Shown here piece after piece: positions 1 to 8,562 of a stretch of DNA of 26,348 bases; positions within the stretch are counted from its first letter, which is position 1, and the number at the start of each line of letters is the position of its first letter. A program made the translations under genes and the position numbers. The stretch comes from Chara braunii (Eukaryota; Streptophyta; Charophyceae; Charales; Characeae). Under the pieces are notes generated by a model. That model did not search any database and had not been told where the DNA came from. It saw only the letters and a program-made list of their open reading frames with translations. The DNA lies in assembly GCA_003427395.1 (NCBI GenBank), contig BFEA01000899.1, forward strand, positions 122,131-148,478. Direction: 5' to 3'.

Positions 1-17
1 GAGAGAGAGAGAGAGAG
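1..17. repeat. (GA)n microsatellite, cut by window edge
   Basis: Pure GA dinucleotide run at the very start of the window, so its real length is unknown. It matches the much longer GA and CT runs near the right end. Confidence 0.9.
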
Positions 18-177
18 CAACGGATCCCCTTAACACGGCTCAGAGGGCCCATGCAGGCAATCTGAATGGTCCTCGCAGCAATGTAGCGCAGACCCTCCAC
101 CAAAATGGAGGCAGGCAGTGAATATGAGCTAGAGCACTAGCTGGCGGAATATATACTCAGAATTCAAATTCTCTGTT

Positions 178-392
178 TTTCAGCAGTTATGAGTTGCTCA
201 CGTAGCTAGGCCCTGTTGGTCTCTGCACGTGATTCTCAGGGCTTGGCTCCACTACTCACGAAATGTGCAAAATTAGAATGAATCTTCTGCAGAACGTGGA
301 ATAATACGCCGCCATATGTTTCGTCTTTTGTGCATGTGGTGAGTAGAGGCCCTTAGGGCCACTGCACCTATTCCTAGGAAAAGTAGGAAAAT
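178..392 (+). repeat. Dispersed repeat family X, copy 1
   Basis: By eye this segment aligns with the reverse complement of about 22548-22768. Both share, in order, a CAGCAGTTATG start, a CACGTGAT/CACGTGCT block, a CCACTACTCAC block, an AGAATG..ATCTTCTG block, CGCCGCCATATGTTT, a GTCTT..GTGCA block, and GGCCCTTAG followed by GTAGGAAAA. A related partial segment lies at 1738-1867. No ORF or recognisable transposase is present, so it is most simply a non-autonomous mobile element or a piece of one. The ends are approximate. Confidence 0.65.
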
Positions 393-1100
393 GGCTTGAG
401 GCAAATGCCATTGGTCGAGATCTGCTCGTATTCGGGAAGCTGTTGACGTCACCAGTGGCGTTGTAGATAGGCTAGATAGGATCTGCCATTCGTAGTCTGG
501 GTGCTGAGCGCCAGATAGGGATTCGACATCGGTTCATTAACTTCATTGTTGATGATGATGAGACTATTCCAACATTGCCACTTGTGAGCTTTTGCTGTGC
601 TCTTATTTGGTGGAACTCGAGACTTAGTTGCAATTCTGCTTTTGGTTCGAGGTTAAGACTACCTGGCTTCATGTGTATGATGCTGCTTGGTTTCTGGAAT
701 TTGCTATCGCTCATTATGCTTGCAAAAGAAAAACGAGAAAAGAAAAGAAAAACGAGAAAAGAAAAGAAAAACGAGAAAAAAGAGAAATAGTGACCGATAA
801 CCGAGTTGCACACCTGAATTAGAATCCAGACTATATATTCTCTGCCCACGCTTACAAAGTGGAAGTTTGAAGTGTACCTCTGCTGCATGTGGGGTGCTAG
901 GTAATCCGCTGTAGGGGCTCTTCGGAAAAGAGGCTGGACACAATTTGGATGTGAATACTCATATGCATAGACATGTGCCCACAGTTTTGGGGTAAGGCGT
1001 GGGCCCGACTTTTCTCCCGCTTGCTTTCGGATTTTTAGAAGCGAGGGGAATGTTTGGCCACCCCACACTGTCCTTTCATTTTTTATTTTGATTTTTTTTG
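393..1100. other. Non-coding stretch, no gene recognised
   Basis: No reading frame here resembles a known protein. The only structure I see is a purine-rich tandem repeat at 723-785: three copies of a 19-bp unit marked by ACGAG at 733, 752 and 771. A T-rich segment follows at about 1075-1100. Confidence 0.55.
723..785. repeat. 19-bp A/G-rich tandem repeat, three copies
   Basis: ACGAG recurs at 733, 752 and 771 inside runs of A and AAAAG, giving a period of 19 bp. Translations of it are low-complexity and not evidence of a gene. Confidence 0.85.
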
Positions 1101-1486
1101 TGATGCGCTGCATCACGTGTGCACGTGTGCATGGGCGTGCACTCTGAGCCGCACGTGCCGCGCCCCTGCTCATGGGACGCACCGCAAGTATTATCAGGAT
1201 ATTAGAGTGGGTAAATTTTTATTAAATTCTGTGATTCACTGATTAATAATGAAAAAGGGAAAATTCAAAATTGCACATGTACCCCACTTAAAGATTGGAA
1301 TACCCGCTATACCCAGTCCCAGTGCGAATGTGCATCTATTCCCGGAACCCGTTCAACTTTAGTTCCCAACGTTTTCCCCTCTGCAAAATTGTAGGCGTAT
1401 CGACACTTTTTTCATACCTGCGGTGCATCGGGTGCTCGTGAGCTCCGCACGTGCGGCGCATAGCGCACGTGATGCGGCGCACCCCA
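1101..1486. repeat. Imperfect inverted repeat with clustered CACGTG motifs
   Basis: The left arm (about 1101-1200) matches the reverse complement of the right arm (about 1416-1486) over GC-rich blocks such as GCATCACGTG, CCGCACGTGC and CACCGCA, with gaps. The loop is AT-rich. Five CACGTG hexamers lie in the arms (1114, 1122, 1152, 1448, 1466), and 1445-1456 is a perfect 12-bp palindrome. CACGTG is the plant G-box, but inside a repeat it may reflect symmetry rather than regulation. It could be a MITE or a pair of opposed repeat copies. Confidence 0.55.
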
Positions 1487-1737
1487 ATAAATAGGGTAAA
1501 AAAAAAAATCGGCGAGGGCTGGCTGAGGTAGCCAATGGTGCCCCTACCTTCTGAAAAATTCAAGGGCACAGAAAAATAAATTGGGGCCATGTATTCCTTG
1601 TTGAATAGTCTTTTTCAAGAAGGACCCCAGCAGTGCATCTGCATGGGTCCCTACATCTCAAGAGACGTTCAGCAAATTTCGTGTGAGAGCGGAGCAGGCC
1701 AGCAATATATGTTCTGGATCCAAAGTCAGGTCTGCTT

Positions 1738-1867
1738 TCCAGCAGTTATGGTTTACAAGTTACAACTACTTACTACCGTAGCTCTCTCTTTCTTCTGTTT
1801 CATTTTCCTACGAGCAGTGGCCCTAAGGGCCTTGCTCCACTCGTCACTACTTGCACAAAAGACAAAA
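1738..1867. repeat. Dispersed repeat family X, rearranged partial copy
   Basis: The start (CAGCAGTTATGG near 1740) has the orientation of copy 1. The segment 1780-1867 (CTCTCTTTCTT, CCTACGAGCAGTGGCC, AAGGGCCTTGCTCCACTCGTCAC, GACAAAAC) runs in the orientation of the copy at 22529-22614. This copy is therefore internally rearranged or a composite. Confidence 0.6.
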
Positions 1868-2250
1868 CAACGAGACAGACACGACTTATTCAACGCCGTT
1901 GAAGATACTCGTAGTGAAGAACTCGCTGCGAAGACTCAAGCTCGTCGTGAAAGGGGATCACTGGGAATAGCCAGCCCTTGGTTGACCCCCGACCGTGTCT
2001 CTGATACGCAGCTGAACCAGGGCTGGTCCCCGGATGGACCGGGGACCGCTACCCCATCCGCGGTCCTCCTGGTTGGACCAGCCGGTGGCCCGGGCCGGTT
2101 CCCTCCCGGTTGCCCCCAGCGCATTTTCGCTGGGGCCTGAATTTTTTTTTTTTGCCGGCGCGTGTGTTCCCGAGGCCTCGTGGGGGCGGGCCCTGCCCCG
2201 CAATTTCGAAACCGGGTCCTGCAGGCACGGATTTTTCATGTCCAAAAAGT

Positions 2251-2329
2251 GGCCAATCTTGGCCGCCGATCGTCGCAGATCAGCGGCAAAGATCGGCCAG
2301 GACCCCATTTCTTAAGAAAAATGGGCAGA
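2251..2329. repeat. Two adjacent hairpins
   Basis: Positions 2251-2299 form a long imperfect stem: GGCC, ATCTT, GCCGC and GATC on the left pair with GATC, GCGGC, AAGAT and GGCC on the right, around a short loop. Directly after it, 2306-2329 forms a CCCAT/ATGGG stem around CTTAAG. A CTTAAG with similar flanks recurs at about 2385. Function is unknown. Confidence 0.6.
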
Positions 2330-2469
2330 GGATATCCGCCACTGACCTTTGCAGATCAGCAGCGGAGAACAGCCACACATTTTTCTTAAGATGTGGGTCG
2401 GGTTGGGCCCTTCTCCAATTTGTCATCTTGTGGTCCAACGGACCAGTTACCATTGGCAACATCTGATGC

Positions 2470-2493
2470 TTTTTTTTTTTTTTTTTTTTTTTT
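2470..2493 (-). repeat. Poly(T) run, candidate LINE poly(A) tail
   Basis: 24 consecutive T on the plus strand, about 730 bp past the end of the LINE ORF2 frame and in the right orientation to be its 3' poly(A) tail. Confidence 0.6.
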
Positions 2494-3219
2494 AAACAGC
2501 CCGAATGGATGCTAGGGGTGCTGGTAAGAGCAGGCACCACTACCATTCCCGGGGAGGCTCCATCTATTGGTGGGGAGCAGCACCTGCTGGAAAGCGGGTC
2601 CGGCGTCCCTGAACAATGTATCATTGTATCAGTTTATTTGAATGCACATGTAGTTGTGATGGTAGATATCTGCAGTGCTACAAGTACTGGTGTTAGGGAG
2701 GTCGAGTTTATGTTGTTGCCTGATTGATTTACCTACCTAACAGCCTACATTGAATCAAAAGTTAGTGGTAGTATACACGAACCACATTTGTAATCCTGAG
2801 GGATTTGGAGACAGATCTCCCCTCTCTCCTAAACAAAAGTCCTTTCCTGTTCCTACGTTGGAGTCTTGTGTATTGGACCCACTTAGGCCATGACATTTTG
2901 TGGCTGCGACAACCATTTGCTGCCCCTGCCGGACCCTTCGTCCTTTGTCTGTCTTGAAGCCAGGGTTCCATTCGTCCCTGGTCACCTTCTTGGAATCTTG
3001 TGTTTGGAGCATTTGTAGTATGGGACCCACTTGGGCCCTGACATGTTGTGGCTGCTAGAACCATTTGCTGCCCCTGCCCCAGCCGTCACCTTTTGTCTGT
3101 CTTGAAGCCAGGGTTCCTTCATCGTTGGTCACCTTCTTGCCAGTATCCAACATCCTGAGTCATTCCGGCCCCCTCTCCCATGGGGAGATTCCCGTGTCTT
3201 CTTTTGACCTGAGTCACAG
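2494..3219 (-). other. Presumed LINE 3' untranslated region with tandem repeats
   Basis: Between the ORF2 stop and the poly(T). It contains two copies of a ~148-bp unit (about 2860-3005 and 3008-3145), which share GGACCCACTTGGGCC-like, AACCATTTGCTGCCCCTGCC, TCTTGAAGCCAGGGTTCC and GGTCACCTTCTTG blocks. A 23-bp repeat of CAGTCACTGATGAT starts at 3217 and 3240, at the ORF2 end. No domain is recognised in the frames that cross it. Confidence 0.6.
2860..3145. repeat. ~148-bp tandem duplication
   Basis: Matching landmarks: GACCC at 2876 and 3024, GTCACCTTCTTG at 2981 and 3128. The copies differ by many substitutions, so the duplication is not recent. Confidence 0.8.
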
Positions 3220-5487
3220 TCACTGATGATCTCCGGGGACAGTCACTGATGATGTCCAGGGGCGGATGTGGTAAGGGAGACCGGGGGCGGGGGTCGAGGA
3301 GGAGGAGGGGGAATTGACGGGCGAGGGTGGCCAGGGAGGAGATGGCAGGGGNGGGGGTGGTGGGTGGGGGGGTGGGGGCGGTGGCAGTGACTGCCTATGA
3401 GGGGACCGGTGGGGCTGGGGGGGACCAGACTGGTGGTCAGGTACTAGCACAAAGTTTGTCGGGAGGAAGGGGACTTTGAAATCAGTGAGGGGTTTTCGTT
3501 GCCAGGATGGTTCCAATGTCCTCCATGGTTTCCATCGTATGTTGTGGGCGACGTCCAACTCAGAAAACAGTTTGGCCGGGTCCTGCCGTAGTTGATGGTA
3601 GGATTCCCGGATGGCTTCTTTGGCTGCAGGTTCCTTTTCCTCCCGATAATCCTTGATAAAGGCTTTCCAGGCCTCCTGGGTTCTTGCTCTAATCTTATCT
3701 TCTATGGCTTGCTGTAACCCAAATTGGTGGCTTTTCAATTGAAAAGAACATCTAGCTCTCCAAGCCAGCATGAGTACCTGCAGTCTCATATAAGAGAAGA
3801 GGTTGGTGGCATAGGGAGACCATTGTGCCATCAGATGTCGGTTCTTGTCAAGCAATAGGAGGCCAATGTCCCATGGGATGTGGTAGCTTGTAAGGGAGTG
3901 GAAAGCTGCATCCCACCACCTCCACAATTGGGTGGCCATTGGACAGGCCAGCAGGCAATGCTCTAGTGTTGCCCGAGCCGGACGCGATGAGCTGCCACAG
4001 CAAGTGCAGATGGGGGACAACAGCCCCTTCTGTTCAAGGTATGTTTTTGATACTAGCCAGTCTGGAGTGGGCAAGCAGCGGTGGAGGATTTGCCATTGGA
4101 GGGCTCTGAGATTCGTAGGCATGATCTTGGAGTACTTGGCCGAAGGCAAACTCTACATGAACTTCGAGTCCATAGGTGAGTCACGCGCCCATCTGTTAGA
4201 TAACGTGTGGTCGATTGCCATTAGTGGGCTGGAGGCTTTGTATCCCTCTTTGATAGAATAATCCCATATGTGCATTGGTTTCGGCCTAGGCCACTCCCAT
4301 TCCCCCGGGTCGAAACGTAGTTTGGCAAGTAGCGTTGTGGGCTCGTACACAAGGAAGCCTTCCTGGTGGTCCCCTACCACACATATGCGAATGAGGCCCG
4401 CCTAACTTTCGTTGCCATCCGCGTCTTCATTTCGTGCGAGTTTGGAAAGTCTGGCTCCTGGCAGATCCAGCCCGTAGGCCTTTAGTGAACACAGCCCATC
4501 TTTGTTTTGTTGGACTCTGAATATTCTGAGTGGGAGGGGCAGGTCGGCATGCCTAACCACCCAGTCATCCTGGCGAACTATGGGGCCCTCCTTGAGGGTT
4601 AGTCGCCACATTAAGGGGAGATCTTCCCTTAGTTTGGCAGCTTTGTCTTCCACATTTTTGGCGTATTTCAGCTTGAACTGTAGCTGATCAGCCGTGGCCC
4701 AATCACCTCTGTACGGATCCCAGAGGTCTCCCACCGTGAAGATTCATTTTTTTGCCCAGGTAAGCCACGGTGAGTTTGTTGATAACGAGAAGGGACGATC
4801 ATCCTCGCTCAGTACGTAGGGGTTGCCAAAGAGCGGCTGCCTCCATATATTGTGCCATCTGTTGGGGGACTGTTTTTGTTTTGGACCACGTGTCCTCCAG
4901 AGTTTGAGCATATAGGGCCACAAGGGGTCCAAGAGCAGGCTCCTCCTTGCTGCTTGTGTCGGGGTCTCTGCTTGCACTTGTCGCAAGGGGGTGGGTATCG
5001 ACCAATGCTTGTTAGTCAGCCACCGGAAAGGGTGCAAAGTGTTAGCTGTCGGCGATTTCAGGGCCAGGTTGGCAATCTGCAAGCAAGCCAGGGGTGCCCA
5101 TGGAATGTTATTCCCCATGAGTAGTCTAGTGAGGACCTTGAAGATTAAAGTTTCGCTCTCCCTTTCTGGATCCAATATTCCCATCCCCCCTTTGGAGCTT
5201 GGTTGGGTGAGGGTTTCCCAACTCACTCGGTGTACACATCCTTGGTCCTTGGCGCTATTCTTCCATAGATACGTGATCAGTGCTTTTGTCAACCTGGTAT
5301 ATTGTCTGGGCTTTAGCGGCCAGACAACCAGTTTGTACCAGATAGCCGCTAATATTGCATTGTTTATTGCCAGGGCCCGCCCCACCAGCGAAGTGTGTAA
5401 CCCCTCCCATTTTGCCAGTCGATCCATTGCCATGTTGACTAACATATCCCCGTGGTCTTGTGGGGGTCCCAACGCAGTAAGTCTCAC
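3220..5487 (-). pseudogene. LINE ORF2, 3' part: RT thumb/C-terminal region and zf-RVT knuckle
   Basis: One continuous minus-strand frame from 5487 to 3220, interrupted by three in-frame stops (at about 4744, 4402 and 4153). The first part (residues MDRLAKWEG, AINNAILAAIWYK, LTKALITYLW) is the region after the RT fingers/palm in plant LINEs. Near 4010-3940 lies C-x2-C, then 12 residues, then HC-LLACP, which is the zf-RVT pattern (C48, C51, H64, C69 counting from the Met at 4149). The last ~60 residues are proline-rich and contain the window's only ambiguous base (N at 3352). It is one base out of frame with the RT palm because of the 11-bp deletion near 5480. A second copy of 4901-5528 is at 20757-21395. 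Confidence 0.85.
3290..3395 (+). other. G-rich tract with G-quadruplex potential and an N
   Basis: On the plus strand, several runs of three to seven G with short spacers (about 3343-3385) fit the G-quadruplex pattern. On the minus strand this is the proline-rich end of ORF2. The N at 3352 sits inside it, as expected where polymerases or base callers fail. Confidence 0.6.
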
Positions 5488-7126
5488 CCCGAGGATTCTG
5501 ATGGCATTTTCTTTCCGTGCCCATCCAACCGTTGGATGAAGGGGCGGGAGTTCTCCCTGAGGGTGGAGCCACCATCCTTCTGTTTTTGAGCCCAGTTGAC
5601 TTTCACGTCAGCCGCTAGTGAGAACGAGTGAATGACTTGTGTTAGGGCGCTGAGGCTGTCTGGGTCTGGCCGTATGAGCACTATGAGGTCATCTGCAAAT
5701 AGCGAAGTTATCGGAATGAGGTGACAAGGAATACCCGGGATGGGCACTTTGTTGATCTGAGGGTGAGACCTGATCAGAGAAGCCAGAGCCTCCATTACTA
5801 TTATAAATAGGAGCGGTGCTATAGGGTCCCCTTGTCGCACCAATCTTTGTAGGTGTATTGGTGGTGATAGGTGGCCATTGAGCATGATATTAGTTGTAGC
5901 CGATCTGTGGAGGAGGCTGACCCAGTGGCAAAATGCCGGGCCGAAATTCATCTTGACCAAGCACATGTCCAGGAAGTCCCAGTCAACACGGTCATATGCT
6001 TTCTCGAAGTCAATAAATAGGATGGCCGCTTGCGCCTTTCGTTGGCGGGCGTACTTGATGGTTTTGTTAACCAGTAAAATGTTGTCTTCGATGTTGCGGT
6101 TTGGCATGAATCATGTTTGGTTAGGGTGAATCAATACATTCATCAGGGGCAGCAACCTGTTGGTTAGTGCCTTGGCCACCATCTTATATGGCACAGGGAG
6201 GAGAGTTATGGGTCTGTAGGTCCTGATATCCACTTTGTCCCCTTTCTTGTATAGGAGTGTGGTGACCCCCTGGCTAATCATATCCCCAAATGAACCCTCC
6301 TCCCGTACTGCCTAGATGTAGTCCATAAGGTCATCTTGGAGGAGTTCCCAAAATTGTACCCAGAATTCCTTCGGGAATGAGTCAATCCCGGGGGTCTTTT
6401 CCTCTTCCATGTCCTGCAAGGCCCACCAAATGTCTTGGGAGGAGAGGGGCTTATCCAACTCTTCGTTTTGCACATTTGTCAATCGTGAGTGAACAGCCTC
6501 CAGTAGTTTTTCCCTTGCGCTTTGGACCTCACGGGGAGGCTTATTGGGTGTCTGGGATGTGAACAGGTTGCGGTAGTATTGAGCCGCATAGTCTGTTATG
6601 GTATAAGCGTTGGGTGCAACTTGGGCTGAATCATCAAGCGGGTGTCTAAGCTTTGGGACTGTGTTGGCCCTCGATCTGGCGCTTGCTTTGTTAAAGAAGG
6701 ATCTCGTCATTGTCCCTTCCGTATGTGTCCTTTTAATTTTGGCCTGCACCCTCCAGGCCTGCGCCTGTTGTTCAATGTAGGCCTGGAGGTGGTCTCGTGC
6801 TTCTTGAAGTTTCTCGAAGGAGGGGTGGTGCAGGGGGTCGTCCATAAGGTGCTCATCCCATTCTTAAGTTCGTGCATGAGGCTGTCTAGGGTGGCTTTGC
6901 GGTCTCTTGCATATTGAATAGAGAAAGACCCGTCCATAAGGTGTTCATCCCATTCTTTAAGTTCGCGCATGAGGCTGTCTAGGATGGCTTTGCGGTCTCT
7001 TGCATATTGAATAGAGAATTTTTTGGCCCTCTTTCTCAGTTGCACTATGCCATTGTTGAACCATTGCACCCTGTCCCCGGATTGTGGCTTTTGGGTTTGC
7101 CAATAGGCCCAGTAAGTGTTCACCAT
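5484..7126 (-). pseudogene. LINE ORF2, middle part: linker and reverse transcriptase palm
   Basis: From 6845 to 5484 one minus-strand frame holds the RT, broken by stops at 6312-6314 and 6111-6113. In order: a Y-x-N-LF and PGIDSFPKEF region (DGFP-like motif), GVTTLLYKKGD, YRPITLLP, then past the second stop FIDFEKAYDRVDW (motif A), VRQGDPIAPLLF (motif B) and SLFADDLIVL (motif C, catalytic Asp pair intact). The 5' stretch 6846-7126 is in another frame because of a 92/93-bp tandem duplication (6839-7022), one copy of which lost a base. No RNase H domain is seen. The catalytic residues survive, but the ORF cannot be translated through. Confidence 0.9.
6839..7022 (-). repeat. 92/93-bp tandem duplication inside LINE ORF2
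   Basis: The block starting CGTCCATAAG occurs at 6839 and 6931. The copies differ at a few bases, and the left copy lacks one T in the CATTCTTTAAG segment. The full unit is 93 bp (31 codons), so it was in frame when made; the one-base loss then broke the frame. In the minus-strand translation it appears as a repeated QYARDRKA..LDSLM..ELK. Confidence 0.9.
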
Positions 7127-7129
7127 TTC

Positions 7130-8545
7130 TTTAAACTTCGTCAGGGGGAGAAGGGATGTGTTGAATTTGTACTACCCCAGGCCCCTCTGAATATGGGTGT
7201 GGAAGGACAATCCCAGAGTAATCATTCTGTGGTCAAACGCTCTACACGGGCTGATTGTTGTAATTTCGGCCGTTGTAACCATCCCTACTAGGTCCTTAGA
7301 CACCAGGGTGAGGTCTATCCGTGAGTTTGCCAAGCCTCGGTCACCCCTGGCTGACAGGCATGTGTAGGCTCTTTGGTTAGGATGCTATAAGCATCATCGA
7401 GCTGCCTATCTGCCATAAATTGCTTGAGCATGAGGGCATCCGGTCCCATGGTCAAGTGGGGAGGGGACAAAGGATCGAGCTGTTGTGAAGAAGATCTTCG
7501 GTCCATAGAGGGATCAAGCGTGGTATTGAAGTCTCCAGCCAAGATAATCGGGGCATCGTCTGGTAGTTGGTCGTGAAGGGAGAGCCACAGATCCACCCTA
7601 CCAGTGGGGTCATTCGGAGCATATATGCTCACTAGATAGAATTCGTCCTGTTTGTAGGCAACTTTCAGGCAGACCCATCTCCCTTGTTGACTATCGTGTT
7701 CCATATGGACCGGCTTGAGCTTTGAGGAGGGTGGCAACCAGATTGCGACCCCAACTGATGCCCTTACCTTGGCGGGTGCCGAGAAGCTCTCATAGGGCCA
7801 GATTGATTTCGCCTTTGCAATGTGCGGTGGGGTATCCTGCAGGTGGGTCTCTTGAATGCACACCGCATTTGGTAAACCGTCGGTAATCGGGCATTTAATC
7901 ATGTTCCAAATAGCATCCTTCTTTTCTGTTGAGGCTTGTATGAGTCCATTAACATTAATTGATCATATATCAATGTCAGCCCGGGTCAGTTTTGTTGCCC
8001 ATTGGGGCGGCCTCTTTATCCTTGGGAAGACCGGGGGTGACGGGGGGCGCAGGGGGGGCATGGGGGGTCGAGGGGGAGAGTTGGAGGCTGTGCAGGAATT
8101 GGCGGGGGAGCGGGTAGGGAAAGTGGAGGGGATAATGAAATTGAGCAAGGTGGGAAGGGTTGGCTGTTGTGTGTCATATGCTGGGGCGGTGAGCGGTCGT
8201 CTGAAGACCTGTGGCTGCTATTGTTGCGCTGCGACCTGTTTGATGGAATCATCACCTCTTGTCTTTTTGTCCTTTGTATCCTTTGTGACCTTTGTGTTTG
8301 CTCTTTTGATTTAAGCCGTGATCTTGACCGGGAGTACAAGGGGTGGATCGTCCCATTGGGAAGGGTTGGCTGTTGTGTGTCATATGCTGGGGCGGTGAGA
8401 GGTCGTCTGAAGACCTGTGGCTGCTATTGTTGCGCTGCGACCTGTTTGATGGAATCATCACCTCTTGTCTTTTTGTCCTTTGTATCCTTTGTGACCTTTG
8501 TGTTTGCTCTTTTGATTTAAGCCGTGATCTTGACCGGGAGTACAA
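7130..8545 (-). pseudogene. LINE ORF2, 5' part: basic/proline leader and AP endonuclease
   Basis: The endonuclease nicks target DNA to prime reverse transcription. Visible motifs in minus-strand order: INVNGL (near 7955), QETHL, Y-LVSIYAPND, LAGDFN near 7543 (catalytic Asp/Asn), SRIDLTLVSKDL just past a frameshift near 7320-7350, and DHRMITLGL near 7220. A TGA at 7963-7965 precedes INVNGL, probably a decayed codon. The stretch before it, 8545-8000, reads as Arg/Ser/Lys-rich and then proline-rich sequence, and is duplicated (206 bp). All classic EXO_endo_phos residues can be found, but in at least two frames. Confidence 0.85.
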
Positions 8546-8562
8546 GGGGTGGATCGTCCCAT
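8151..8562 (-). repeat. 206-bp tandem duplication at the ORF1/ORF2 boundary
   Basis: Copy 1 is 8151-8356 and copy 2 is 8357-8562. I see one difference (GAGCGG versus GAGAGG), so this duplication is young. 206 is not a multiple of three, so it shifts the frame. Confidence 0.95.

Larger units (their letters stand above)
1487..2469. other. Non-coding stretch with repeat fragments and hairpins
   Basis: I see no credible gene. It holds a partial family X copy (1738-1867), a GC-rich block with repeated GGCTGGTCC/GGACCGGGG words (about 2019-2100) that recurs loosely at 22080-22130, and two hairpins at 2251-2329. The longest open frame here (plus strand, 1589-2140) runs straight through the repeat copy, so I do not call it. 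Confidence 0.5.
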
